Below are positions 52,509-60,816 of a DNA stretch of 64,000 nucleotides, one piece after another. The stretch lies in the NCBI GenBank assembly GCA_040004035.1, contig JAMPLN010000015.1; one strand, 5' to 3'. How positions within the stretch are numbered: the first letter of the stretch is position 1; every line of letters begins with the position of its first letter. Below the pieces are notes generated by a model, which was given only the letters and a program-made list of their open reading frames with translations, did no database searches and was not told the origin of the DNA. A program made the position numbers and the translations under genes. The DNA is from Microcoleus vaginatus_C (GTDB taxonomy: Bacteria > Cyanobacteriota > Cyanobacteriia > Cyanobacteriales > Microcoleaceae).

Positions 52509-53453
52509 TTATCTGTACTCGTAAACTAAAAATTCCTTGAATCCATCGCCAAATCCTTCGATAGTGCCTTCTAAAAACTTGCCGAGGGCATCGTTTTCTT
52601 TCTCGATCGCCTCTACAACTTCGTTAACTTGCTGGCTGATAACCCACGGCTTCCCACCTTCTTCTCCCCAGCTTGCAATCATCTTGTCAACCCAAGGAAT
52701 CCCCGATTTAATGCTCTTTTTTGCCCACTGCCGAAAGTTCATGTACCCCTGAGCAAACAGAGCTTTTTGAGCAAATCGGTAGAACGCCCAACCTAGCGAG
52801 GACAGGTTCTCTAGAATTTCCTCGGCAATCTGGTTATCGCCGTTGTCGTCAAGCTCCAAAAACATCGTCGCCGTTGCCTTGATGTTGATTTTCAGCTTCG
52901 GCGTCTCTTTGCGATTGATTATAAACCCGGCCAAGCTGCGACCTAATGCTTCCCCCGCAACGTTAGCTAGACCGCCAAATGCTGCATTAATCTCAGCAAG
53001 AATGGCGGCGTCCGTTTTATTAAAGTCAAAATTCCAAACTTGGGTACCGAAACTGACGGCAGCGCCGAGAACCGTACTTCCGACCGCTGCTAGCGTCGCG
53101 CCGCCAACTCCGATCGCCCCGGCAATTGCACCGATACCCGCAACAACACCCCCAACAACTACGCCGCCGATTAAAATCACCGCCCCTATCCCGGCGGCAA
53201 CGGCGATCGGATCTTCTTTCAGCCAGCTCTTAAATAAATTCCAATCACCGCGCAAAATAGCCTTGCCTAACTCCTTTGCACCCTCAACCATATTCTTGGC
53301 TAAATTTTTAAGGTTGATAAGCCCCTTGTCTAGCCAAGCCTTCATACTTGAGCCAATATCGCTGAAAAAATTGCCCAGCGGCAAACCGAGTTTTACTGCC
53401 AAACTCGTATTGTTCAAAGTAATGCCCGGTTGTTCTTGTTTTTGCGTTGCCAT
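52509..53453 (-). CDS. Unknown protein with a long Gly-rich hydrophobic segment
   Basis: The product (314 residues) has a central hydrophobic Gly/Ala/Val segment (about 83-136: VAAGIGAVILIGGVVVGGVV, then GAIAGAIGVGGATLAAVGST) that could cross or disrupt a membrane. Helical amphipathic regions flank it (SMKAWLDKGLINLKNLAKNM). Such segments are found in phage injection proteins, membrane-active toxins and channel-forming proteins. No family is recognised. It starts 2 bp after the stop of the gene before it. Secretion or injection of the protein is only a possibility. Confidence 0.6.
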   Translation of the reverse strand: MATQKQEQPGITLNNTSLAVKLGLPLGNFFSDIGSSMKAWLDKGLINLKNLAKNMVEGAKELGKAILRGDWNLFKSWLKEDPIAVAAGIGAVILIGGVVVGGVVAGIGAIAGAIGVGGATLAAVGSTVLGAAVSFGTQVWNFDFNKTDAAILAEINAAFGGLANVAGEALGRSLAGFIINRKETPKLKINIKATATMFLELDDNGDNQIAEEILENLSSLGWAFYRFAQKALFAQGYMNFRQWAKKSIKSGIPWVDKMIASWGEEGGKPWVISQQVNEVVEAIEKENDALGKFLEGTIEGFGDGFKEFLVYEYR

Positions 53454-53455
53454 GA

Positions 53456-53725
53456 TTACATCAACTTTTTAAGGTTTAAATTGCTCGAAACTTTTTTCAA
53501 TTTGCGCTTGCTGGGAATGGGGTCTTTAGTACTGTTGCGGCTTTGTTCGTATTCGGTGTTGTACTCCTTCTCAAAATTTTTAAAATTACCAACTCCCACA
53601 GCGCGGTTAATATTTTCGCGTTCGAGTGCGCGCTCCACTCGCATATTTTCCACGGTTTCTAATACCTTGGCTCTTATGGAAACCTTGATAAGCGCTTTGT
53701 TAGGTTTTGCTAAATTAATTGCCAT
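53456..53725 (-). CDS. Unknown basic protein
   Basis: The product (89 residues) is basic and charged (KALIKVSIRAKVLETVENMR, then ERENINRAVGVGNFKNFEKE) and soluble. It lies within the operon with gaps of 1 and 2 bp on its sides. Family unknown. Confidence 0.55.
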   Translation of the reverse strand: MAINLAKPNKALIKVSIRAKVLETVENMRVERALERENINRAVGVGNFKNFEKEYNTEYEQSRNSTKDPIPSKRKLKKVSSNLNLKKLM

Positions 53726-53726
53726 G

Positions 53727-55433
53727 TTATTTATTTTTTAAGTCTTGTAACATTTCAAACAATGTTGGTGACTTGGGGTGTATTTCCTCTTTTACGATTG
53801 GATTTTTTCGAGTACGCAACAATCCCGATAAAAGCTTTTCGGTACTAATGTCGTCGTTCAAATCCAATTGCTTGTTAGATTTTTTGGGGTCAAAACCCTT
53901 AGTGTTTTCTCCTTCTACAACAAGGTTGTAAGATGTTTCGACTTCATCCTTAGTGCGTTTCGTAGTTACGCCGATGCAGTCGATTATGCAGTCAACTTTG
54001 TGAGACAAATCCGCAACTGCTACTAACAACTGCGTTACGGTAACGCCCGTGCGGATGTCCATATTTGTGCCAATATTGCCATCGTCCACAATTTCGTAGA
54101 GCATCTTTGTCACCGCTTCCGCCCATCCAGTCGCTGAGAGGTATCTCTCATTGATTTTCTGGTCGCCCTCTTTCACCGCGTCCGCATCTTGAATATCTAT
54201 TTGCGGGCTAACAATTGTATTGTGGGCAATTGCTTGGAATATTTTTTGGAATAAGTGGTAATAGTTTTCGGCGTCTGTCGTTTTACCCGGTTCGCAACCG
54301 GGAGCTAATAAATAAGTAGGAATAGGAAACTTTTTTCTCTTGAAGAAATCGACGTGCAAAACGTCTTTCAAGTCTTCAAGTGAGTCGAGAATATCTTCAC
54401 AGCAGTCGTTCATGTGTGGGGGTACTCCAGGTTGCAAGAACGGGGTAATTGTTTTTTGTTTTCCAGTTGGAATTACGCGAACAACAATGTATCTGACTAG
54501 CCTAGTTAGGTCAAATCCTGCGCCAGAATGCGTGACGTTGTAAGGGTTGTTTTCACTTATTTCTCCTAATCGCCTTTTGCAATTAGTTTTAGACCCATAT
54601 AAAATTACGCACGTCGCAACAGAACTAGCAAAACCGCTAGGCATAGGCTTTACAATTTCGTTTTCTGTGTAAATTAAATTGGCTGTATAAGGGTTAATAA
54701 TTGCTTGATATATTAAATAATTAAAAGTAGGCATATACAGCCTGGTCGTCTCGTTAGTTGTACCCGATGCCGTACCGCGTGATCTCTGGGCAGCTCTATC
54801 TCTTCCCCATTGATAAGTCTCTGAAACTTTAAACGGCAAAGCCCCATTTGATGGAGAACTGGGGGCGGGTATTTCACCAGATTGAATGTCGGTAACAGTC
54901 ACCACATGATCAGAAAACCAAGTATCGTAAATTGGCGGGTTATATCTTTTATCTATTTCGACACCGTAAACATAACCTTGTAGCACAACATAAACAAGTT
55001 CAGGCCCATCGCTTAATTCAATTCCGTTTGGTCCCGGTGGTAATTCTGGCGGTGCCGGTTCTTCTTCTTTTGGTAATTCACACCCGGGGTCGGGATAAGT
55101 ATGCGAAGCTACCACAATTCCCATAATTATTTTTTGCTCGGTAACTACGCAGTCGCGAGCTTCAACAATTACCTCAAATCCTCCTACGTTGTAGTGAATT
55201 TTTCCGCCTTCTCGGCCCCAAGTAATTGATTGCCCTGCAATGCTTACCGTAATCGCCCCGCCGTAGTCGTTAGTAATTCCTAATCCGCCTACTTTAAAAT
55301 CAATCCCTAAATCCCAAATTCCCTCACTATCAATTGAGCCTTGAGCTTTGTTTTTGCCAATATTCCCCTCTGCCGAAATAGTTCCTTCGGCTGATGCAGT
55401 AGCTTGTGTTATCCCACTTCTTATACGTCCCAT
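53727..55433 (-). CDS. Unknown large protein of the phage-like operon
   Basis: The product (568 residues) has a Gly-rich beta-like N-terminal region (GTISAEGNIGKNKAQGSIDS, then DYGGAITVSIAGQSITWGRE), a Pro/Glu-rich linker (about 120-145), a middle region with several Cys, and a Lys-rich C-terminal half with acidic helices. No family is recognised. The length and the position upstream of the small basic protein and downstream of the tail-fibre-like gene are compatible with a virion or particle structural protein, which is inferred. Confidence 0.6.
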   Translation of the reverse strand: MGRIRSGITQATASAEGTISAEGNIGKNKAQGSIDSEGIWDLGIDFKVGGLGITNDYGGAITVSIAGQSITWGREGGKIHYNVGGFEVIVEARDCVVTEQKIIMGIVVASHTYPDPGCELPKEEEPAPPELPPGPNGIELSDGPELVYVVLQGYVYGVEIDKRYNPPIYDTWFSDHVVTVTDIQSGEIPAPSSPSNGALPFKVSETYQWGRDRAAQRSRGTASGTTNETTRLYMPTFNYLIYQAIINPYTANLIYTENEIVKPMPSGFASSVATCVILYGSKTNCKRRLGEISENNPYNVTHSGAGFDLTRLVRYIVVRVIPTGKQKTITPFLQPGVPPHMNDCCEDILDSLEDLKDVLHVDFFKRKKFPIPTYLLAPGCEPGKTTDAENYYHLFQKIFQAIAHNTIVSPQIDIQDADAVKEGDQKINERYLSATGWAEAVTKMLYEIVDDGNIGTNMDIRTGVTVTQLLVAVADLSHKVDCIIDCIGVTTKRTKDEVETSYNLVVEGENTKGFDPKKSNKQLDLNDDISTEKLLSGLLRTRKNPIVKEEIHPKSPTLFEMLQDLKNK

Positions 55434-55470
55434 TTTTATTTGATTTCATTCAAAAAATTAGCGCTAACTG

Positions 55471-56856
55471 TTAAGCCAGCGCTAAATAGCTGCCATTTAC
55501 CATCAATCCGGCCGCCGAGTCTAAAATAACAGAAGTAGAACTGCCACCACCGACTGGAACTTGGCTAAAAACAATTTGACCTATCCCGCCAGAAAATCCC
55601 CCGACATAACCCATCAAAATATTGTTAGCAGTAAGAGTGTAATTCCTGTGCCAAATACTGCAAGCCGAAATAGGACTGCTAGCAAACAAAAAAGGCAGTC
55701 CCGATATTCTCATCTCTCCCGTTCCGGTGTGATTGCTCCACTCCACAGAAATATCAAAAAAGATTCTTTTACCTATTTTTGTATAGCTACCTATTTGTGA
55801 TGTATAAGTCGCGGTTCCTGCTGCTGTCACACCAATCACAAGAGGCGTAAATGTTCCTTCCTCGTAATCGTCCAAACAATTGGGATCTGTACTTGGTACT
55901 TGAGTCGAAGGGAATTGAATTCTACCTTCGCTGTTGTTGATAATTCCTGTAAATGTGGGATTAGCCAAAGGAGCTTTTAGCGCTAACAAATTGGTAATAG
56001 TAGCTGCAAAGCTGGCATTGTCGGCAAGCGCTGCTGCCAATTCGTCTAAAGTATTGAGAGTTTCTGGGGCTCCAGCTATCAAGTTAGAGATTGCTGTATC
56101 AATATCGGCAGGCTTAGCAAAATTTGATTGAAAAATAGGCTCGACTACGCCCGTACCAGCATTGCGCCCTAATAAAGTACCGGGCGGCAAATTTATCAAT
56201 CGGCCGTCAACGGCTAGCTCTAGCATCGCCATGCGATCGAGCAACTGTTCGGTTACATCATTTTTTTTTGAATCGAATTGGCTAACCTCGACCCGCAGCG
56301 CTCCTTTGATTGAAAGGCGATCGCCCGCCGCTGGCAATGTCGTTTTGAAAGTCGGATCGGAAATAAACTGAATTCCGACTTGAGTTGCTTTGCCAAAAAT
56401 ATCTAAAGTCCCTTGACTTAAGTAAGGAATTAGATCGAGCGTGTTTGCGCGGTTTCCGTAGTTTTGAATAACTTCGGTATTTTTCCATACCCACGGGTCG
56501 GCGGCAGAGTTCCGCACGTAAAGCATCAATTGGCATTTTGGATATTGCCCGTTGAGCGCCGAAATTTCTGTCACTTTGTCGGCAAGCGTAGAATTTCGCT
56601 TGAGAGCCGGTGCGGGTGTCTGAATTCCTAAGCTGGGCAAATGGTAGGTGGCAATCAGTTGCTCTAAATAAACTGCAGCGCCGCAGTTTTCCCAAGATAA
56701 ATGTGCGGTTTCGGCGGCAGGCGAACCCAACGTCGCAATGTAGCCCGCAATCGCCGTTTTAATCGGCGCAACTAAAGTATTTGTATCAAAAATTGTCTGA
56801 ATTGTGCTGTTGGCTTTTAGCGGCTCAAACAGAATAGAAAAGGTATATTCGGGCAT
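55471..56856 (-). CDS. Phage tail-fibre-like protein
   Basis: The 461-residue protein has an N-terminal part with beta content, a middle region with GTLLGRNAGTGVVEPIF, then a shaft-like repeat area with helices (LNTLDELAAALADNASFAAT). The DDYEEGTFTPLVIGVTAAGT segment (about 328-347) is a phrase common in phage tail fibres and receptor-binding proteins, and GSYTKIGKRIFFDISVEWSN with small beta strands follows. The C-terminal domain is Gly/Ser-rich. This is the strongest phage-like feature of the operon. Recombinases often switch fibre genes in phages, and one is encoded at 50706-51290. Confidence 0.7.
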   Translation of the reverse strand: MPEYTFSILFEPLKANSTIQTIFDTNTLVAPIKTAIAGYIATLGSPAAETAHLSWENCGAAVYLEQLIATYHLPSLGIQTPAPALKRNSTLADKVTEISALNGQYPKCQLMLYVRNSAADPWVWKNTEVIQNYGNRANTLDLIPYLSQGTLDIFGKATQVGIQFISDPTFKTTLPAAGDRLSIKGALRVEVSQFDSKKNDVTEQLLDRMAMLELAVDGRLINLPPGTLLGRNAGTGVVEPIFQSNFAKPADIDTAISNLIAGAPETLNTLDELAAALADNASFAATITNLLALKAPLANPTFTGIINNSEGRIQFPSTQVPSTDPNCLDDYEEGTFTPLVIGVTAAGTATYTSQIGSYTKIGKRIFFDISVEWSNHTGTGEMRISGLPFLFASSPISACSIWHRNYTLTANNILMGYVGGFSGGIGQIVFSQVPVGGGSSTSVILDSAAGLMVNGSYLALA

Positions 56857-56859
56857 TTT

Positions 56860-57345
56860 TTAACTCAACAAATATTCTTTAGGCGTGATAGTAATACCCG
56901 TATCTGTAACTACACGGGTAAAAGGCAACGTGAAACTGCCGCTAACAGTTCCGTTAGTTGCATTAATACTGGCGCTGATATTCTTAGTTTTGTTAGGATT
57001 TTTAGAATCATCGTTTTGAGTCGCAAGAATGAAGCTCAAGACTTCTAAAAAATAATCTAAAGCATTTGCAGCAGTAAATTTGCCACCCGTACCGGGGGTG
57101 AAAGTTCCGGTCAAAAAACTTTCTGTTTTACCGACAAAATTTAATCCCGTTCCTGTAAATTTAACGGGCGCGGTAAAGTCGCCAGTAAACAGCAGCGCGT
57201 CGCTGTCATAATTTCCAGAAACAAAGCTAGTGACATTATTCCCCGCTGCTTCTAATCCTTGAAAATACTCTATCAATTGAAAAAATTGAGTTTCGGCAGT
57301 CGTACCTTTAATTGTTCCATTTGTTCCAGGAATAACAACAGTCAT
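56860..57345 (-). CDS. Unknown beta-rich protein, first gene of the minus-strand operon
   Basis: The product (161 residues) is rich in Thr, Gly and Asn (VVIPGTNGTIKGTTAETQFF, then LFTGDFTAPVKFTGTGLNFV), a composition of beta-structured surface proteins. No signal peptide is seen. It ends 3 bp before the tail-fibre-like gene, so it may be a partner in the same structure. It begins the operon; the divergent plus-strand operon starts 183 bp away. Confidence 0.55.
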   Translation of the reverse strand: MTVVIPGTNGTIKGTTAETQFFQLIEYFQGLEAAGNNVTSFVSGNYDSDALLFTGDFTAPVKFTGTGLNFVGKTESFLTGTFTPGTGGKFTAANALDYFLEVLSFILATQNDDSKNPNKTKNISASINATNGTVSGSFTLPFTRVVTDTGITITPKEYLLS

Positions 57346-57528
57346 AATACTCTCAAACCCTTGTCAGGCAATAATTTTAGTATAGCCTAATAATCTTACA
57401 TACCTATAGGTCTGAATTTTTAATAGTGACTAAAATAATGGCTTTTTAGGCGAGGATAAGACATATTTGATATGTGACTTGCTCTTGCCAAAAATCCCTT
57501 CTTAACAACAATACTTGTAATAAAACAA
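57346..57528. promoter_or_regulatory. Divergent promoter region of the two phage-like operons
   Basis: The 183 bp separate the starts of both operons. It contains the inverted repeat ACATATTTGATATGT (57461-57475), a possible operator. No clear -35/-10 pair was found. Confidence 0.45.
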
Positions 57529-58167
57529 ATGGCTAGATTTAGCGATATTTTACGGGCTGACGAGCTTAAAGCAGCGAAAGATAAACTGGAAGCTTGGCAA
57601 AAATTAGATAGAGCGGCTAAACGGGCGGCTTATCAAGCTGCAGTCGGCGATCACAAACGCTTGAATAGAGCGTCTCGCGTTGGCTACGTTAAACCTTTCG
57701 GCGCTCCAGACAAATTCTGGTATCAAACAAAAGTTTTGGCCCCAGCTTCGGCGACGCCAGAACCAAACACCAAAGAAGAAAACGATGCAGCCTTAATTAC
57801 GGCCCTTCTTACTGTTGTTTCCCCTACCGCTACTACTGGTTATGTTCTGGCAGCGGTTCCTGATGGCGCGGGCAATATGTCGGCTGAAGCAAAAAAAGTA
57901 CAATTTGCAAAAGTCAAGCTTACAGAAAGAACCGGTAACGGCGAACCCGGCAAGCTTTCTCGAATGACAGGGCTGCCCTATATGAAATACAGGACAAATA
58001 CGGTAAGCAGTTCTTTCGGGGTGAATGGAGCCGCAACCGATAAATCAGAGCAAGCAGCGCGCAAAGCTTTAAGAGATGCTTTGCTTGGAAATCCTCCGGC
58101 TAACAATCGGTTTGTAGGGTTTACCCCTCAAGGTGAAATTGGCGACATTGTTATAAAAGCTTCTTAA
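57529..58167 (+). CDS. Unknown protein, first gene of the plus-strand operon
   Basis: The product (212 residues) begins with a charged helix (LRADELKAAKDKLEAWQKLD), then a mixed middle (GAPDKFWYQTKVLAPASATP), and an Ala/Thr-rich C-terminal half with GKLSRMTGLPYMKYRTNTVS. No family is recognised. The Ala/Thr-rich composition and the position at the head of an operon suggest a coat- or particle-associated role, but this is speculative. Confidence 0.55.
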   Translation: MARFSDILRADELKAAKDKLEAWQKLDRAAKRAAYQAAVGDHKRLNRASRVGYVKPFGAPDKFWYQTKVLAPASATPEPNTKEENDAALITALLTVVSPTATTGYVLAAVPDGAGNMSAEAKKVQFAKVKLTERTGNGEPGKLSRMTGLPYMKYRTNTVSSSFGVNGAATDKSEQAARKALRDALLGNPPANNRFVGFTPQGEIGDIVIKAS

Positions 58168-58178
58168 TAGGAATAAAA

Positions 58179-58454
58179 ATGAGTCTCCAGAAAGAACTTT
58201 GGCTTCCAGGAATGAAAGAGGAATACTTAATAGTTCCTGATGCAATCGAGGATTTTTTGGAGATTCAAATTCCTGTTAACAGCGCAGAAACAGAATTTGA
58301 AAAAATGTGTCTAGTCAACAAGTCAGCTAAAGATTTGCTTAACGGCACTTTGGATATTGACACTTATTTAGACATTTTAGACTACGCAGAAATAGATCCG
58401 TTTTTTCACCTTCAAGAAGCAGCATGGCAAGCCGCCAACCTTTTTAATTATTAA
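58179..58454 (+). CDS. Hypothetical acidic protein
   Basis: The product (91 residues) is acidic (EYLIVPDAIEDFLEIQIPVN, then LDIDTYLDILDYAEIDPFFH). No family is recognised. It is 11 bp downstream of the previous gene and 1 bp upstream of the next. Confidence 0.55.
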   Translation: MSLQKELWLPGMKEEYLIVPDAIEDFLEIQIPVNSAETEFEKMCLVNKSAKDLLNGTLDIDTYLDILDYAEIDPFFHLQEAAWQAANLFNY

Positions 58455-58455
58455 A

Positions 58456-58806
58456 ATGACTCTTGATAATGAAAGTGATTGGCAAGTTGTTTATAATGAT
58501 TTCCATTCCACAACAGATGAAACACCCATAAATGCAATAGCAATTTCAGGCAGCTTTGCTCAGCACACTATTAGGATTTACACAATATCTTTACAGGCAA
58601 AACCTAATTGGTGGATGGCGGGCAGATTGATACAATTATTGGGCAATAGCAATCCTGATTTTGAAGCCTCTCGTTGGCCTGTACCACTAAAACGCCGTAC
58701 ATTAATCGAATTACCTCAACTTACCACTGAATACCGCTTAAAATTTGAGCCTGTCCGGTGGCTCAAGGAAATTGCAATAGTGATTGAAATTTACACCGGA
58801 CAATAG
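58456..58806 (+). CDS. Hypothetical protein
   Basis: The product (116 residues) is beta-rich (NAIAISGSFAQHTIRIYTIS, then TTEYRLKFEPVRWLKEIAIV) and soluble. No family is recognised. It is part of the tightly packed plus-strand operon. Confidence 0.55.
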   Translation: MTLDNESDWQVVYNDFHSTTDETPINAIAISGSFAQHTIRIYTISLQAKPNWWMAGRLIQLLGNSNPDFEASRWPVPLKRRTLIELPQLTTEYRLKFEPVRWLKEIAIVIEIYTGQ

Positions 58807-58823
58807 TTAAGCGGATTGAAATT

Positions 58824-59105
58824 GTGAAAAGCTTAGTAGAAAATGCTTCATTTATTGGAACGCTTTTGACATCCTTGGTCAGCCTGGTTGTGCTGTGGAA
58901 TGCAACGCGCGCCGTTTTAACACGCTTAGCCAATATCCAACGCAAAATTACACTCCTTCGCAGTTTGTTTATTAGTTTGCGGGGCGAGCTTCGCGCTTTG
59001 CAAAAGTTTTTAAAGATTAATCACGGATATCACACCAGGGAAGATATTCAAGACGTGCAAGAAGATTTGCTGCGACAATACGATAATAATGATACGGGGT
59101 TTTAA
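58824..59105 (+). CDS. Small membrane protein, unknown
   Basis: The product (93 residues) has an N-terminal hydrophobic helix (about 8-28, ASFIGTLLTSLVSLVVLW) and a basic then acidic helical tail. The layout (one helix with a long charged tail) is similar to phage spanin or antiholin types, but no family is recognised. It ends 1 bp before the next, two-helix gene. Confidence 0.55.
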   Translation: MKSLVENASFIGTLLTSLVSLVVLWNATRAVLTRLANIQRKITLLRSLFISLRGELRALQKFLKINHGYHTREDIQDVQEDLLRQYDNNDTGF

Positions 59106-59303
59106 ATGGACAAATACTCGTATCGATTTACGGTTGCTTCTTTAAATGTATCTGTAATTATGTTGGTCGGAGCGGGGTTGATTCTAGTTTTTCAAAAAGA
59201 AAATGCTACGCCGCTTATTCCTTTCTTAGCGCCGATTTTAACGTTGTTGGGCGGTTTGTTGGTTTCGCCTCCCAAGCAGCGACATGACCATAGACAAAGC
59301 TAA
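59106..59303 (+). CDS. Holin-like two-helix membrane protein
   Basis: The product (65 residues) has two transmembrane helices (about 10-28 and 35-54) with a charged C-terminus (PPKQRHDHRQ). Size, topology and its position before a cell-wall enzyme fit a phage holin. Sequence alone does not prove this. It overlaps the next gene by 20 bp. Confidence 0.55.
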   Translation: MDKYSYRFTVASLNVSVIMLVGAGLILVFQKENATPLIPFLAPILTLLGGLLVSPPKQRHDHRQS

Positions 59304-59496
59304 ACAACTGTTGGAAGCTCCCAATTCTAGTCAGGCTCAATTAATAGATTGCTTAGAAGATTTGGCGAAAGAATATGGATACATTCAGGGTATGACTATC
59401 GGCAATCTGCGGGATTTGGTATCTGGAAGAAAAACACTTGCAGAAATTCAAAATTTAATTGAACAAATTAAACAGAAAATAAAATGCACAAATTAA
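59284..59496 (+). CDS. Hypothetical small helical protein
   Basis: The product (70 residues) is helical (KAKQLLEAPNSSQAQLIDCL, then SGRKTLAEIQNLIEQIKQKI) and soluble. It overlaps the holin-like gene by 20 bp and the cell-wall enzyme gene by 13 bp, so translation is coupled. Family unknown. Confidence 0.5.
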   Translation: MTIDKAKQLLEAPNSSQAQLIDCLEDLAKEYGYIQGMTIGNLRDLVSGRKTLAEIQNLIEQIKQKIKCTN

Positions 59497-59918
59497 TTTT
59501 TACAATGCAGTTGGCTCAATCATCAGAACTAATTTATGGGAATTTACAGCTCGTTTATCCTAGCGGCGAAACGATCAACTATCTCGCTACTTCCGGCTGC
59601 GCGGATTACCAGCGGCCGGGTGACGAATGGGTGCGCGGCAAGGGTCCTATCCCAGCAGGGGAATACGAAATACCAACCGAAGGTTACTGGCTGGATACGC
59701 GCGGGGTTGAGGGCCTGTTTTTTCACATTACGCCCGACCCCGTAATTTCAATTCACGGTATGCGCGCCGAGCTGGGGGTGCATTTTGATGCCAATATGCC
59801 CGGTACTGCTGGCTGTATTGGGGTGGTGCGGAAATTTGGGTGGCGACGGTTGTGCGATCGGCTCGCGTCGATCGCGGAACTGGGTATAAAATCCTTGCCG
59901 CTAACGGTGAAGTATTAG
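59484..59918 (+). CDS. L,D-transpeptidase-like / DUF2778-type cell-wall enzyme
   Basis: The product (144 residues) shows the typical pattern GPIPAGEYEIPTEG, then LFFHITPDPVISIHGMR (His91) and GTAGCIGVV (Cys111). A His followed about 20 residues later by S/T-x-G-C is the active site of L,D-transpeptidase-fold enzymes, including the DUF2778/Tlde1 group. Such proteins act on peptidoglycan stem peptides. Without a signal peptide, export would need a holin or a delivery device, and holin-like and membrane genes lie directly upstream. It is the last gene of the operon. Confidence 0.72.
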   Translation: MHKLIFTMQLAQSSELIYGNLQLVYPSGETINYLATSGCADYQRPGDEWVRGKGPIPAGEYEIPTEGYWLDTRGVEGLFFHITPDPVISIHGMRAELGVHFDANMPGTAGCIGVVRKFGWRRLCDRLASIAELGIKSLPLTVKY

Positions 59919-59926
59919 CTTGAAAA

Positions 59927-59974
59927 CACTATATGCAGGGTTGAAATGAAGCTGTATCAACACTACATATAGTG
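59927..59974. repeat. 9-bp inverted repeat after the operon
   Basis: CACTATATG (59927-59935) and CATATAGTG (59966-59974) are exact reverse complements. They flank 30 nt and lie just after the last stop codon (59918). It may end transcription or mark an element end. Confidence 0.55.
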
Positions 59975-59977
59975 TGT

Positions 59978-60067
59978 TAATCCCTGATAGGGTTTTGGGT
60001 AATTGCCCAGCGTGTAAGACTGCCCTTTTTTCAATCCCTGATAGGGTTTTAGGTAAGTTGCAACTGC
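59978..60067 (-). CRISPR. Two-repeat CRISPR-like remnant
   Basis: On the minus strand the better copy (about 60031-60066) reads GTTGCAACTTACCTAAAACC then CTATCAGGGATTGAAA, very like the 36-37-nt cyanobacterial CRISPR repeats that end in AGGGATTGAAAC. The second copy (about 59978-60006) shares AATCCCTGATAGGGTTTTGG and is eroded on both sides. The copies are 54 bp apart, so the spacer is only about 20 bp and has probably been shortened. No cas gene is in the window. Confidence 0.5.
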
Positions 60068-60159
60068 TACACGGCTGGGAGGCTGACATCCCGCAAGACT
60101 TGTACAGCGCAAGCTTATTGCCAGCCACCAAAATAAGAGCATTTATCTCTGGGGATTCC

Positions 60160-60532
60160 TTATAGATTTGGAAATAACGGCAACTAAGAAAGACAGTGCC
60201 GCAATCGAGTAATTATGGTGCATTTCGGCAGGTACTCGCATCGCCGCCCTGCCAATATAAAGCATACTTTCAATGCCAGAGCCCATGAGAATACCGGGGA
60301 TTAACAATGAGAACCTGTGTGCAAAACCTCAATGCAAGCTGTAGAAGGCCATACCAGATGCAATGACGGCGGCAAGCCAAGAGACAATCACAATGGGTAA
60401 ATCCTAGGCGATCGCTACTGGCAGGTGATAAGCCAGCATTCCTAAAAAGTGCATTGCCCAGATGCCCGTTCCCGTCAACGAACCACCAATTAACCCACCT
60501 AAGCGAATATTTTCACCGTTTTTTAGAGTCAT
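60160..60532 (-). pseudogene. Degenerate MHYT-domain sensor fragment
   Basis: One frame on the minus strand reads GGSLTGTGIWAMHFLGMLAY, then (after TAG) PIVIVSWLAAVIASGMAFYS, then (after TGA) IPGILMGSGIESMLYIGRAA and EMHHNYSIAALSFLVAVISK. The MHF-G-M and related motifs are those of MHYT membrane sensor domains, which cyanobacteria fuse to signalling enzymes. Two in-frame stops and the missing first helices and output domain make it non-functional. Confidence 0.7.
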
Positions 60533-60816
60533 CGTTCCAGGTAATTATAAGGTAATATAGGAGGCAAAAATTGCCGAAATAAGGGAAAAAATGACTAGCA
60601 AAAAATCGTATTAATTACCATTAATAGATGAGACTAATAGAAATTTAGAGGGTGACTACAGCTTTGAAGTTTGCTTAATATTTAGCCTGTTTCGTGGCAC
60701 TGCGTTTGAGGTATCGTAACACTTCCTCGTAAATTTGACTGCTAACGCGATCGCCCCGCAGACCATTTTCCCGTTTCATGTCATCACTTTATTGTTTTGA
60801 GGTATGGGCGCTCGCT

